64,000 nucleotides of DNA from Rubrivivax sp. Its GTDB lineage: Bacteria > Pseudomonadota > Gammaproteobacteria > Burkholderiales > Burkholderiaceae_C. Positions 8,685 through 17,590 of the stretch are shown here, one piece after another; within the stretch, counting starts at the first letter, position 1, and the number at the start of each line of letters is the position of its first letter. A program made the translations under genes and the position numbers. The stretch spans positions 167,747 to 231,746 of the forward strand of contig JALHPF010000003.1 of NCBI GenBank assembly GCA_022842595.1. Reading direction: 5' to 3'. Under the pieces are notes generated by a model. That model had not been told where the DNA came from and did no database searches. It worked only from the letters and a program-made list of their open reading frames with translations.

Positions 8685-8809
8685 GGCAAACGGCTCGAGA
8701 GTGGACGCAAGGTGCGCCGATGATGCCCACTCGGCCCGCTCCGTCCCCAGCCCGATGCGACGAAGCGCGGTGAGAGGCCGACCGGGCGCCGCCTGTTAGT
8801 CTCGAAACG

Positions 8810-10048
8810 ATGTCTCCGCACCCACCTGCTGCAGCGCTGGCCGGCCTGCCGCCGCGCCCGAGCGTTGCCCTTGTCGCCTGGGCGCTGGCCCTGCTGCTGG
8901 GGCTGCAGCCGGTCACCACCGACATCTATCTGCCGGCGCTGCCGGCCCTGACACGCGATCTCGGCGCATCGATGAGTGCCGCCCAGCTGACGATGTCTGC
9001 GCTGATCCTGGCCTTTGGCCTGGGCCAGTTGTTCTGGGGCCCGGTGGCCGACCGCGTCGGCCGCCGGCCGGTGCTGCTGTCGGGCCTGGCCCTGTACACC
9101 GCAGCCAGCGTCGGCAGCATGCTGGCCGCCGACATCGAGACGCTGATCGTCTGGCGGGTTCTGCAGGGCGCGGCCTTGGCCGCGGCGGTGGTTTGCGCCC
9201 GCGCGATGCTGCGCGACCTGTATGAACCGCAGCAAGGCGCCCAGGTGATGTCGCTGGGTCTGTCGGGTCTGGGCGTGATCGCCATCACCGGCCCGGTGGT
9301 GGGCGGCCTGGTCGCGGCCACCTGGGGCTGGCGCGCCGCGCTGGCGGTGGTGGCGCTGATGGGCGCAGTGACCCTGATCTTTGTCGCCCTGCGCTTGCCT
9401 GAAACCCTGCCCGTGAAGAACCCCCGCGCCACCGCGCTGGCCCCGCTGCTGGCGAACTGGCTGCGCATCGGCCGCCACCCCACCTTCCTGGCCTGGACGC
9501 TGCTCGTCAGCTTCACCTACGGCGGGCTTTTCACCATCCTGGCAGGCTCGTCCTTCGTGTATATCGACATCCTGGGTCTGTCGCCAGCGGCCTACGGGCT
9601 GGCGATGGGCTCGGCCTCGACCAGCTACCTGCTCGGCACCTTCGCCTGCCGACGCTGGGTGGGCCGGATGGGCATGGCGCGCACGGTGCGGCGCGGGGCC
9701 TTCTTCAGCCTTGCGGGCGGTGTGCTCATCGTCGTGCTGGCGCTGGCCGGCGTGCAAGCCGCCTGGGCCGTGCTGCTGCCGCAGTGGCTGTTTGCCTTCG
9801 GCCATGGTGTGCACCAGCCTTGTGGCCAGGCGGGCGCAGTGGGGCCGTTTCCGGAGGCTGCGGGGGCGGCGTCGGCGCTGGCCGGGTTCGTGCTCGCGGC
9901 CACCGCGTTTGCCGTCGGCCTGTGGCTGGGGCAGGCGCTGGACGGCCGGGTGCTGCCGTATGCACTGGGGCTGGGGTTCTGGTCGCTGCTCACCGCCATC
10001 GTGGCCTGGACCCTGGTGCAACGCCATGGCGAGGCCAGGCGACCATGA
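8810..10048 (+). CDS. Bcr/CflA-type MFS drug exporter
   Basis: The 412-residue protein is a twelve-helix major facilitator proton antiporter of the Bcr/CflA (DHA1) group. The first loop carries [12 protein letters not shown], typical of Bcr, followed by the motif A region [14 protein letters not shown] and motif C (GPVVGGL). Substrates of the group include bicyclomycin, chloramphenicol and sulfonamides; the true substrate here is unknown. The stop codon overlaps the start of miaA in an ATGA, so the two genes are translationally coupled. Confidence 0.9.
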   Translation: MSPHPPAAALAGLPPRPSVALVAWALALLLGLQPVTTDIYLPALPALTRDLGASMSAAQLTMSALILAFGLGQLFWGPVADRVGRRPVLLSGLALYTAASVGSMLAADIETLIVWRVLQGAALAAAVVCARAMLRDLYEPQQGAQVMSLGLSGLGVIAITGPVVGGLVAATWGWRAALAVVALMGAVTLIFVALRLPETLPVKNPRATALAPLLANWLRIGRHPTFLAWTLLVSFTYGGLFTILAGSSFVYIDILGLSPAAYGLAMGSASTSYLLGTFACRRWVGRMGMARTVRRGAFFSLAGGVLIVVLALAGVQAAWAVLLPQWLFAFGHGVHQPCGQAGAVGPFPEAAGAASALAGFVLAATAFAVGLWLGQALDGRVLPYALGLGFWSLLTAIVAWTLVQRHGEARRP

Positions 10049-11043
10049 ATGCAAGCAGCGAAGCGCCGCGTGCGCTGGCCCTGGCCGGCCCCACGGCGTC
10101 GGGCAAGACCGCCCTGGCCCTGGCCTTCGCCGAACACTGCCGGGCGCAGCGCCCGGTCGAGATCATCAGCGTCGACTCGGCCCTGGTCTACCGCGGCATG
10201 GACGTGGGCACGGCCAAGCCCGGTGCAGCCGAGCGCCAGGCCGTGCCGCACCACCTGATCGACATCCTGGACCCGGCGGAAAGCTACTCGGCAGCGCGCT
10301 TCTGTGCCGATGCCGAACGCCTGGTCGATGAGATCCGCGGGCGTGGGCACCTGCCCCTGCTGGTGGGCGGCACGATGCTCTATTTCAGTGCGGCACAGCG
10401 GGGTCTGGACGCCATGCCGGCGGCCGATGCCGCGGTCCGCGCCGAGATCGACGCACGCGCTGCTGCCATCGGCTGGCCGGCCCTGCATGCCGAGCTTGCG
10501 CGAGTCGATCCGGTGACGGCCGCGCGGCTGGCCCCCGCCGACGCCCAGCGTGTCCAGCGCGCGCTCGAGGTTTGGCAAGTGAGCGGCCGGCCGCTGTCGG
10601 CGTGGCAGCAGCGGCAGGCGCAGCCGCCTGTGCCGGCGCGGTTTCCGTTCCACCTGGTCTCGCTGGAACCGCAGGACCGGGCCTGGCTGCACCAGCGCAT
10701 CGAGCTGCGCTTCGACGCCATGCTGGCGCAGGGCCTGGTCGCGGAAGTGGCCCGCCTGCGCGAACGCAGCGACCTGCACCCGGGCCTGCCTTCGATGCGC
10801 TGCGTGGGCTATCGGCAGGCGTGGGAAGCACTCGACGCGGGCATGCCCGTGAGCGCCTGTGCGGGCCCTGCCTGGCAGGCCCTGCGCGACAGGGGCATCG
10901 CGGCGACCCGCCAGCTGGCCAAGCGCCAGCTGACCTGGCTGCGCTCGATGCCCCAGCGCCGTGTCGTGCCTTGCGACAGCCCGGCCTCGACAGACGAGGG
11001 AATCACCGCATTGACCGCAGCTCTGCAATCGATTGCAATGTAA
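10045..11043 (+). CDS. miaA: tRNA dimethylallyltransferase
   Basis: MiaA adds the dimethylallyl group to N6 of A37 in tRNAs that read U-starting codons. The 332-residue protein has the P-loop GPTASGKT at residues 15-22, the catalytic Asp44 in [23 protein letters not shown], and the C-terminal [14 protein letters not shown]. Length is normal for the family. The start overlaps the exporter stop. In many Proteobacteria miaA lies near mutL or hfq; neither is here. Confidence 0.96.
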   Translation: MNASSEAPRALALAGPTASGKTALALAFAEHCRAQRPVEIISVDSALVYRGMDVGTAKPGAAERQAVPHHLIDILDPAESYSAARFCADAERLVDEIRGRGHLPLLVGGTMLYFSAAQRGLDAMPAADAAVRAEIDARAAAIGWPALHAELARVDPVTAARLAPADAQRVQRALEVWQVSGRPLSAWQQRQAQPPVPARFPFHLVSLEPQDRAWLHQRIELRFDAMLAQGLVAEVARLRERSDLHPGLPSMRCVGYRQAWEALDAGMPVSACAGPAWQALRDRGIAATRQLAKRQLTWLRSMPQRRVVPCDSPASTDEGITALTAALQSIAM

Positions 11044-11305
11044 GTGTTCCTTAAGCTGCACGACGCCAGTTCAACGGCGGATGGCCCGCGTCTTGCAACG
11101 TGAAACACCGGGCAAAGCAGGCGTTTGGCGAACCGTGCTCCCCCCGGAGCTAGGGTGATGCCCGGGCGGGGCGGGTGTAAGGTTCACGATATAGTCCCGC
11201 GCCTTGAGCCACCCTTGTGTCACCGTGACATTCGGCGCAGGTGGCGGTATCTGAGTGAGTTGCAGTATCTGGAAAAACACGTTCCAGATGGACTGGAGGA
11301 GCCGA

Positions 11306-11998
11306 GTGGATTTCGCAGCAGAACAACGCAACCCAAGTCGACATGCCATGGGGTTCGGCATCGTCGTGGTGCTGCACCTCTTGCTCTTCTGGGCGATCAT
11401 GTCGGGCTTGGCCAAACAGGTGGTCGACGTGATCAAGGCGCCCATCGAGACGAAGATCATCGAAGAGGTGAAACCGCCGCCGCCGCCGCCGCCCGAGAAC
11501 CTGCCGCCGCCGCCGAAGTTCGCGCCTCCGCCGCCTTCGTTCGTGCCACCGCCCGAGGTGAACGTCAACCCGCCGCCAACGCCGGCGCCGACGATCACCA
11601 CCACCCAGGTCGTACCGCCCCCGGCGCCACCGGTGTTCAATGCGCCGCCAGCACCGCCGGCGCCGCCAGCACCGGCGCCGCCGGCCCCGCCCCGCGTGGC
11701 CGCGCGACCGGCCATTGCGAACGTCCAGGCCTGCGCGCCCACTGGCGAGGACTACCCCGCCGCGGCGCTGCGCGCCGAAGCCACCGGCACCACGAAGATC
11801 CGCTTCACCATCGGTCCGGACGGACGCATGACGAATGCCGAAGTCGTGCGATCGTCCGGGCCTTCACGTGAACACAAGCAGATGGACCGGGTGGCTTTGT
11901 CGAAGCTCAGTGGCTGCAGCTTCCGGGCTGGTGCCGACGAAAACGGCCAGCCGGTTGGCGCCTCCTTCGACGTGGACTACGTCTGGAAGCTGGAATGA
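11306..11998 (+). CDS. tonB: Energy transducer TonB
   Basis: The product transfers energy from the ExbBD motor to outer-membrane receptors. From the GTG at 11306, which has GGAGGA directly upstream, it is 230 residues: a short cytoplasmic N terminus, one helix (GFGIVVVLHLLLFWAIM), a long proline-rich linker (residues ~50-135, with runs of Pro) and a C-terminal TonB domain with YPAAALRAEATGTTKIRFTI. An ATG at 11288 in the same frame is possible but lacks a ribosome site. A TATAGT hexamer at 11190-11195 may be the -10 element of the operon. It heads tonB-exbB-exbD-exbD-TPR. Confidence 0.88.
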   Translation: MDFAAEQRNPSRHAMGFGIVVVLHLLLFWAIMSGLAKQVVDVIKAPIETKIIEEVKPPPPPPPENLPPPPKFAPPPPSFVPPPEVNVNPPPTPAPTITTTQVVPPPAPPVFNAPPAPPAPPAPAPPAPPRVAARPAIANVQACAPTGEDYPAAALRAEATGTTKIRFTIGPDGRMTNAEVVRSSGPSREHKQMDRVALSKLSGCSFRAGADENGQPVGASFDVDYVWKLE

Positions 11999-12117
11999 CC
12001 AAAGCGAGTGCCTGGCAGCCGCCGCCTCGCCAGGCCATCGTTCGACCCCTCGTTCGTCCCCTTTTCTTCGCGCCCACCCCCTCTTCTTCAGCGGGCGCTG
12101 TTCTCTACGGAGCTGCT

Positions 12118-12975
12118 ATGTCTTTGATTCAAGTTTTGCGCACGTCCCTCGGCGCCGCCCTGCTCGCGAGCTCGGCACTGCTGTCCTTCAGCCCGGCAGC
12201 CCTGGCGCAATCGGCCCCGAGCGCCGAGGCCTCGGCGCCTGCCGCGGCCCCTGCCCCGACGGCCGAGCCGGCCCCGGCTGCCGCCGGCCCGATGTCTCCG
12301 ACAATCACCGAAGAGGCCGTCGAGAATCCGTACGGCCTGAAGGCGATGTGGCATGAGGGTGACGTGGTCAACAAGACCACCCTAGTCATCCTGGTGATCA
12401 TGTCGATGGGCAGCTGGTACGTCATCTTCGTCAAGCTCTTCGAGCAGCGTGCCATGCTCAAGAGTGCCCGCGAGTCGGCCGATTCCTTCTGGAAAGCCAG
12501 TTCGGTGAAGGCGGGCTTCACGTCGTTGCAGGAAGGCTCGGCCTTCCGCTTCATTGCCGAGCAGGGCATCAAGGCCAGCGAGCACCATGAAGGCACGATG
12601 GTCGAGACCATCGACAAGCACACCTGGATCAGCATGTCGGTCGACCGTGCCGTCGGCAACATCCAGAGCCGTCTGCAGGACGGCCTGGCCGTTCTCGCCA
12701 CCGTTGGTTCCACCGCTCCTTTCGTGGGCCTGTTCGGAACCGTCTGGGGCATCTACAACGCCCTCGTCAAGATCGGCATCAGCGGCCAGGCATCGATCGA
12801 CAAGGTGGCCGGCCCCGTCGGTGAAGCCCTGATCATGACCGCCATCGGCCTGGCCGTGGCCGTGCCGGCGGTGATGGGCTACAACTGGCTGATCCGCCGC
12901 AACAAGGCCGTGATGGACCAGACCAAGGCCTTCGCTGGCGACCTGCACAACGTGCTCCTGGCCGGCAAGCGATGA
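12118..12975 (+). CDS. exbB: ExbB/TolQ-family proton channel subunit
   Basis: The 285-residue inner-membrane protein forms the proton channel with ExbD. It has a cleavable-looking signal (to LAQS, residue ~31), an Ala/Pro-rich stretch, a first helix (TTLVILVIMSMGSWYVIF) and the MotA/TolQ/ExbB domain with two further helices, including the conserved GLFGTVWGIYNAL and GEALIMTAIGLAVAVPAV. The ATG at 12118 has GGAG upstream and begins a signal peptide; the longer frame reaching back to 11995 is unlikely. Extended ExbB proteins with a signal peptide are known in betaproteobacteria. Confidence 0.92.
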   Translation: MSLIQVLRTSLGAALLASSALLSFSPAALAQSAPSAEASAPAAAPAPTAEPAPAAAGPMSPTITEEAVENPYGLKAMWHEGDVVNKTTLVILVIMSMGSWYVIFVKLFEQRAMLKSARESADSFWKASSVKAGFTSLQEGSAFRFIAEQGIKASEHHEGTMVETIDKHTWISMSVDRAVGNIQSRLQDGLAVLATVGSTAPFVGLFGTVWGIYNALVKIGISGQASIDKVAGPVGEALIMTAIGLAVAVPAVMGYNWLIRRNKAVMDQTKAFAGDLHNVLLAGKR

Positions 12976-13027
12976 CTCTCGGCACCCGGACGCCCCAGGG
13001 CGTCGCACCCCGATCTGGAGCACCCGC

Positions 13028-13465
13028 ATGGGCATGAACGTAGGCGCCGCCGGCGACGACGACGGCGAAGACCAACTCAACACCACCATCAACACCACGC
13101 CCCTGGTGGACGTGATGCTGGTGTTGCTCATCATCTTCCTGATCACCATCCCGGTGGTCACGCAGACCATCAAGCTGGAACTGCCGAAGGAACGGAACCT
13201 TCCGACGCAGACCAAGCCAGAGAACATCGTGCTCGCCGTGAACCGCGATGGCGACGTGTTCTGGGGCCTCGAACGCATGCCCGATACCGAAACCCTGGTG
13301 AACCGCCTGAAGATCGAGTCCGTCAAGGAACCGCAGCCCGAGGTGCACATCCGTGGCGACTCCGAGGTTCGCTACGAATCCGTCGGCCGGCTCGTCGTGG
13401 CCTGCCAGCGCGCCGGCATCTTCAAGGTCGGCTTCATCACCGAACCACCGGCCCCGGGCCAGTGA
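13028..13465 (+). CDS. exbD: ExbD/TolR-family protein (first copy)
   Basis: The 145-residue protein has a short cytoplasmic N terminus, one transmembrane helix carrying the proton-relay aspartate in NTTPLVDVMLVLLIIF, and a periplasmic domain. It works with ExbB and TonB. GGAG precedes the ATG. A second exbD follows; such pairs often form one heteromeric motor. Confidence 0.93.
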   Translation: MGMNVGAAGDDDGEDQLNTTINTTPLVDVMLVLLIIFLITIPVVTQTIKLELPKERNLPTQTKPENIVLAVNRDGDVFWGLERMPDTETLVNRLKIESVKEPQPEVHIRGDSEVRYESVGRLVVACQRAGIFKVGFITEPPAPGQ

Positions 13466-13502
13466 CGGCCTGCGGCCGGCGACACGACACTAGGAATCTG
13501 AC

Positions 13503-13937
13503 ATGTCAATGAATGTTGGCTCGACCAGCGAAGACGAAGACGGCGGCGTGATGGTCGACATCAACACCACGCCGTTGATCGACGTGATGCTGGTGCTGCT
13601 CATCATGTTCATCATCACGATCCCGATCCAGACCCATGCGGTCAAGATGAACATGCCGGTGCCGAACAACGCGGCTCCGCCACCCAAGCCGCCGGAGATC
13701 ATCCGCATCGATGTCGACTTCGACGGCACCATCGGCTGGAACGGCGAGATCATCCCCGACCGCAACACACTCGAAGCGCGGCTGCGTGACGTGGCGACCC
13801 AGGCCGACCAGCCCGAGGTCCACCTGCGGCCCAACAAGCTCGTGACGTACAAGTACGTCGCGATGATCATGGCCTCGGCGCAGCGGCTTGGCGTCACCAA
13901 GATCGGCATCGTCGGCAACGAACAATTCCTGGAATGA
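13503..13937 (+). CDS. exbD: ExbD/TolR-family protein (second copy)
   Basis: This 144-residue paralogue keeps the transmembrane Asp in NTTPLIDVMLVLLIMF and a shorter acidic N terminus than the first copy. The periplasmic part differs considerably from the first (PVPNNAAPPPKPPEIIRI), so the two copies are old duplicates, not a recent tandem. AGGA lies upstream of the start, and its stop overlaps the next start in an ATGA. Confidence 0.93.
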   Translation: MSMNVGSTSEDEDGGVMVDINTTPLIDVMLVLLIMFIITIPIQTHAVKMNMPVPNNAAPPPKPPEIIRIDVDFDGTIGWNGEIIPDRNTLEARLRDVATQADQPEVHLRPNKLVTYKYVAMIMASAQRLGVTKIGIVGNEQFLE

Positions 13938-15151
13938 GCAAGCGTCCTGATCTGATCTGGCGGCCCATGGCCGCGGCCCTGGTGCTCGTGTGCAGCTTCA
14001 CCGTCGCCCATGCCCAGGGCTTGCGTCCGGAAGTGGGCAAGCCGCTGCAGCAGGCTTCCGACCTGCTGAAGGCGGGCAAGGCCAAGGAGGCACTGGCGAA
14101 GGTGCGCGAGGCGGAAGCCGTGGGCGGCAAGTCGGCCAACGAGCAGATCACCGTCGATCGCATGAAGGCGGCTGCGGCCCAGCGGGCGGGCGACGTGGGT
14201 ACGTCGATCCAGGCGCTGGAGTCGTTGTTCGACCGGGTTGGCGGCGCCGAGAAGGGCCAGGTCGCCGAACAGATCGCGAACTCGTACGCCCAGCAGCGCA
14301 GCAACGCCAAGGCCAATGAATGGGTGGCGAAGGCCGTTCAGGCAGGCAACAACGGCGGCGGAATCCGTCAGTTGCAGAGCTATCTGCAGTCGGCCGGCGG
14401 CGACTACGCCGCCATCGCGCGCGACGCCCAGGCAGCCGTATCGGGCGCTGAACAGGCCGGTCGCCGCCCAGGTGAAGACGACCTTCTGCGCCTGGCCGAT
14501 GCCCAGCAACGGCTGGGCAACATGGGTGCGTATGGCAACACGCTCGAGAAGCTGCTGCTGAACTACCCGAAGAAGGATTACTGGAACGCTTACCTCGGCA
14601 GGCTGCCACGGAAGGCAGGTTTCTCGGGCCGGTACGAACTGGATGTCATGCGCTTGCGGCTGGCCAGCGGTACGCTGACCAAGACCGAGGAATACATGGA
14701 GATGGCGCAGCTGGCCCTGCAGGCCGGCTTGCCCGCCGAAGGCCGGCGCATCGCCGAACAGGGCTACAAGCTGGGTGTGCTCGGCACGGGCGCCGAGGCG
14801 GCACGCCATCAACGGCTGCGCGACCTGGCCGTGAAGCAGGAAGAGTCCGTCAAGGCCGGGCTGGCCGCTCGTGCCACCGAGGCGGCCACTGAACCCGAAG
14901 GCGACGCGCTCGTGAACATCGGCTATGCGTTCGTATCGCTAGGCGACGTCGACCAGGGCATCAAGCTCATCGAGCAGGGCATCGCCAAAGGCAAGCTCAA
15001 GCGCCCGGACGAAGCCCGGCTGCGCCTGGGCATGGCCCAGCTGCAATCCTCGAGTGCCAAGTCCAAGGCGACCGCCACTCTGCGCAGCGTCAAGGGCACC
15101 GACGGCACGGCGGAGATCGCCCGCCTGTGGCTGGTGCTCGGCAACAGCTGA
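13934..15151 (+). CDS. Periplasmic TPR-like protein of the tonB-exb operon
   Basis: The 405-residue product begins with a signal peptide (to AHAQ, residue ~29) followed by helical repeats of TPR character (KPLQQASDLLKAGKAKEAL, then NEWVAKAVQAGNNGG and similar). It overlaps exbD by four bases and is therefore translated with the motor. TPR proteins linked to TonB systems, such as TtpC of vibrios, are known partners, but TtpC is a fused ExbB-like protein and this one is not, so the comparison is only functional. A role in supporting receptor energisation is an inference. Confidence 0.75.
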   Translation: MSKRPDLIWRPMAAALVLVCSFTVAHAQGLRPEVGKPLQQASDLLKAGKAKEALAKVREAEAVGGKSANEQITVDRMKAAAAQRAGDVGTSIQALESLFDRVGGAEKGQVAEQIANSYAQQRSNAKANEWVAKAVQAGNNGGGIRQLQSYLQSAGGDYAAIARDAQAAVSGAEQAGRRPGEDDLLRLADAQQRLGNMGAYGNTLEKLLLNYPKKDYWNAYLGRLPRKAGFSGRYELDVMRLRLASGTLTKTEEYMEMAQLALQAGLPAEGRRIAEQGYKLGVLGTGAEAARHQRLRDLAVKQEESVKAGLAARATEAATEPEGDALVNIGYAFVSLGDVDQGIKLIEQGIAKGKLKRPDEARLRLGMAQLQSSSAKSKATATLRSVKGTDGTAEIARLWLVLGNS

Positions 15152-15205
15152 AGCCGTTCAGGGCGCACGGCATCGCGGGTCGACAGAGCCAGGCTCGCCA
15201 GACCC

Positions 15206-15421
15206 GTGAACATCCGGCGCACGCTCGTGTACGGCTGCACTGCAGCGGGTGCCTTGTTGGGCCTGGTGCTGGGATACCGGTTCGGCCGGGAAATCAGCGG
15301 GCCCGGCCTGGGTGTGCTGCTGGCCATCAACGCTGGCCTTTTCGGCGGCCTGCTGGTGGCGATGCTGATGGACCGGCTGGCACTTGCGCGCCCTGCTTCG
15401 CCACCACCGCCTGACCGCTGA
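15206..15421 (+). CDS. Small two-helix membrane protein
   Basis: A 71-residue frame from GTG 15206 encodes two glycine-rich hydrophobic helices (GCTAAGALLGLVLGYRFG and LGVLLAINAGLFGGLLVAMLM) and a Pro-rich tail. No ribosome site is clear. Codon use matches the neighbours and there is no better frame, but I do not recognise the family. Confidence 0.5.
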   Translation: MNIRRTLVYGCTAAGALLGLVLGYRFGREISGPGLGVLLAINAGLFGGLLVAMLMDRLALARPASPPPPDR

Positions 15422-15480
15422 TCGCGGTGCGCTTCAGCGCACTGCCGTGCGACAGCCCGGCGGGCGGTCGCACAACCCGT

Positions 15481-15567
15481 CTACTTGCGGCTCTTGCGCA
15501 CCTGTTCCAGCAGCCAAAGCGCAACGAACAGGACCCAGACGAGCAGCAACAGATGGTAGATCTTCAT
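15481..15567 (-). CDS. 28-residue membrane peptide downstream of pucC
   Basis: A frame of 28 codons starts at ATG 15567 with AAGGA seven bases upstream and ends at TAG 15481. The peptide is one hydrophobic helix (YHLLLLVWVLFVALWLL) followed by a basic tail EQVRKSRK, so it should insert with the tail in the cytoplasm. It lies 88 bases after the pucC stop on the same strand and fills an otherwise empty gap. Small single-helix proteins accompany several photosynthetic complexes (PufX, protein-Y/PufY), but no sequence match to those is claimed. Confidence 0.55.
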   Translation of the reverse strand: MKIYHLLLLVWVLFVALWLLEQVRKSRK

Positions 15568-15655
15568 GCGTTTTCCTTGGTTTCAGTGGCGAAGGGAACA
15601 GCTGGACAGCAACAGCGCAGGAACGAGGACCCCGAATTTCAGCCCGGCGCGCAGA

Positions 15656-17029
15656 CTAACGCAAGGGCATCCGTTTGATCAGCGGTGACATTGCCACCAG
15701 CGTGATCAATAAGAGCAGGACCTCGAGCAGGTAGACCGTGCTGTAGCCCACGCCACGCCCGGCCGCCGACGAAACCGCATCGGCGAGCACACCGCCTGTC
15801 GCCACCGCCACGCCAGCAGCCGTGGCCTGCACGGCACCCCAGGCGCCCAGCGCCAGGCCGATCTGGTCACGGGGGGCGCTGTTCATGGTTGCCGTGAGCG
15901 TGCCGTGGCTGAACACGCCGCCAGCCAGACCGATCAGGAAGACGCCCGCCACGAACACCGGCACCGAAGCCAATGGCGCGGCCACGGCCACAAGTGCGAA
16001 GGCTGGCAGGCCCAGCGCCACGCCCAGCGACGCCATGCGCATGGCGTCGCGGCCCCGGCTGAGCACCACCGAAGCCACGGCAAACCCGAGCAAGCCACCT
16101 CCGGCCAGGGTGGCCGTGAGCAGGGTGGTCTGCCCCACAGACATGCCGAGCAACTGGCCGCCATACGGTTCGAGCAGCACGTCCTGCATGCCGAAAGCCA
16201 GGGTTCCCAGGCCGATGCACGCCAGCCGCCGGCCAGCTTGCGGCCCCTGAAGCAGCTGGCGCCACGCGGTGGCGAAGTCCGGCGCTGGCCTGGACGCACT
16301 GGTGGCCTGCCGGCGCTGGCGGGGCTCCTGCTTCCATAGCGAGATCGCGTTCAGGACCAAGGTGGCCACCGCAGCCCCCTGGATCACTTGCACCAGTCGA
16401 CCCGGGCTGAAGTCGCGCAGCGCCAGGCCGAAGACGACGGCGCTGAGGATCGTGCCCAGCAGCAGCATCACGTACATCAGGCCCACCACACGCGGCTGCG
16501 AGGCTTCGGGGGCGAGGTCGGTGGTCAGTGCCAGGCCGGCGGTCTGCGTCGTGTGCAGGCCTGCGCCGACCAGCAGGAAGGCCAGCCCCGCGCCGGCCTG
16601 GCCCACCCAGGCCGGCCACTGCGCGGCGTTGCCGCCACCCGACAGCACGAGCAAGGCGAAAGGCATGATGGCCAGGCCCCCGAATTGCACCATCGTGCCC
16701 ATCCAGATATAGGGCACCCGCTTCCAGCCCAATGCGGAACGGTGGTTGTCGGAACGGAAGCCCACCAGCGCGCGGAACGGCGCATACAGCACCGGTAACG
16801 CAATCATCACGGCCACCAGCGAGGCCGGCACGCCGAGCTCGACGATCATCACGCGGTTGAGCGTGCCCACCAGCAGCACGAGGGCCATGCCCACCGAAAC
16901 CTGGAACAGCGACAGCCGCAACAGGCGGCCCAACGGCAATTCAGGCGTGGCGGCGTCGGCGAACGGCAGGAATCGCGGGCCCAGATCGGTCCAGGTCTGC
17001 ACGAGCTTGCGGCTGACGGATTGGGACAT
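15656..17029 (-). CDS. pucC: PucC-type light-harvesting assembly protein (MFS-like)
   Basis: The 457-residue protein belongs to the PucC/LhaA/BchG2 branch of the major facilitator superfamily, which is needed for assembly of bacteriochlorophyll light-harvesting antennae. It has about twelve hydrophobic helices and the family blocks GTLNRVMIVELGVPASLVA, RALVGFRSDNHRSALGWKR, PYIWMGTMVQFGG and GLHTTQTAGLALTTDLA. The ATG at 17029 gives the usual N terminus; an in-frame extension to 17104 lacks homology. It follows pucA on the same strand across two hairpins, so it is probably expressed at a lower level from the same promoter. Confidence 0.9.
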   Translation of the reverse strand: MSQSVSRKLVQTWTDLGPRFLPFADAATPELPLGRLLRLSLFQVSVGMALVLLVGTLNRVMIVELGVPASLVAVMIALPVLYAPFRALVGFRSDNHRSALGWKRVPYIWMGTMVQFGGLAIMPFALLVLSGGGNAAQWPAWVGQAGAGLAFLLVGAGLHTTQTAGLALTTDLAPEASQPRVVGLMYVMLLLGTILSAVVFGLALRDFSPGRLVQVIQGAAVATLVLNAISLWKQEPRQRRQATSASRPAPDFATAWRQLLQGPQAGRRLACIGLGTLAFGMQDVLLEPYGGQLLGMSVGQTTLLTATLAGGGLLGFAVASVVLSRGRDAMRMASLGVALGLPAFALVAVAAPLASVPVFVAGVFLIGLAGGVFSHGTLTATMNSAPRDQIGLALGAWGAVQATAAGVAVATGGVLADAVSSAAGRGVGYSTVYLLEVLLLLITLVAMSPLIKRMPLR

Positions 17030-17073
17030 GGTGGACGGCAACGTAGCGGAGCACGAATGCGGGGACCAGCGAT

Positions 17074-17099
17074 GCTTGCCCGACCCAGCGTCGGCAAGC
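17074..17099 (-). terminator. Hairpin 2 between pucA and pucC
   Basis: GCTTGCC and GGCAAGC pair, continued by GAC/GTC with one bulged base and a five-base loop. It lies downstream of the larger pucA-proximal hairpin. No T-run follows, so it may act as an RNA-stabilising or pausing structure. Confidence 0.45.
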
Positions 17100-17112
17100 C
17101 TCAAAACGAACG

Positions 17113-17147
17113 CGGGCCATGGGTGGCGAGAAGCCGCCCACGGCCCG
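17113..17147 (-). terminator. Hairpin 1 between pucA and pucC
   Basis: A long inverted repeat starts 26 bases after the pucA stop codon: outer stem CGGGCC/GGCCCG, a two-base mismatch, then GGG/CCC and GGC/GCC around a GAGAA loop. In puc and puf operons such intercistronic hairpins protect the short antenna mRNA from 3' decay and limit readthrough, which sets antenna protein well above PucC. That role is inferred from position. Confidence 0.6.
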
Positions 17148-17173
17148 GCACAGCCATGCGGGCTGCAGGGTGC

Positions 17174-17359
17174 CTACTTGGGCGCCTCGGCGGGCGCAGC
17201 CGCCACGACCTTGGCTCCGCCGTTGAGGTACTTCGGAAGCCAGGTCGTGTTTGTGAGCAAGGCCAGGTGGACGGCGAACGAGCCAAGCGCAACCGCGCCC
17301 AGCAGGATCGGGATGCCCACCGAGGGCTTCACCACACACCAGATTTTTCCGTAGATCAT
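17174..17359 (-). CDS. pucA: Light-harvesting complex 2 alpha polypeptide
   Basis: The 61-residue antenna protein has the full LH2 alpha pattern: GKIW at 4-7, KPSVGIP at 11-17, one membrane helix, His31 as the axial ligand of B850 bacteriochlorophyll, and TTWLPKY at 38-44. In Rhodoblastus acidophilus numbering the pigment-hydrogen-bonding positions are 44 and 45; here they are Tyr44 and Leu45. An Ala-rich C-terminal tail follows (AAAPAEAPK), as in Rubrivivax. AGGAG precedes the ATG. It begins 13 bases after pucB. Confidence 0.93.
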   Translation of the reverse strand: MIYGKIWCVVKPSVGIPILLGAVALGSFAVHLALLTNTTWLPKYLNGGAKVVAAAPAEAPK

Positions 17360-17372
17360 GGTGAGCTCCTGC

Positions 17373-17525
17373 TTACTTCAGCCAGGGTGAATAGATGTAC
17401 GCCAGCAGGTGTGCCAGCGCGGCGATCATTCCGAAGATTTGCGTACCCTGGATGATGTGGCGGTGCACTTCCTCGGATTCGGCCTCGGTCAAACCGGTGG
17501 GCCAGACCTTGTTCGGGTCAGACAT
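17373..17525 (-). CDS. pucB: Light-harvesting complex 2 beta polypeptide
   Basis: The 50-residue protein matches LH2 beta: VWPTGLTEAE near the N terminus, His21-Arg22 in the B800-pocket region, a single membrane helix with His39 as the B850 ligand (AALAHLLAY), and the C-terminal YSPWLK. The ATG at 17525 has AGGAG six bases upstream; the 14-codon in-frame extension lacks homology. It is the promoter-proximal gene of pucBA-pucC. Confidence 0.95.
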   Translation of the reverse strand: MSDPNKVWPTGLTEAESEEVHRHIIQGTQIFGMIAALAHLLAYIYSPWLK

Positions 17526-17590
17526 GGAGAACTCCTGAGTGGACTTCTTTTCTCGTGCGAAACCCACACGCGGGCACTACGTTTAGCATG

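Noticed and set aside
12118..12210. exbB start further upstream at 11995
   Set aside because: It would overlap the tonB stop, lacks a ribosome site and destroys the signal peptide seen from 12118.
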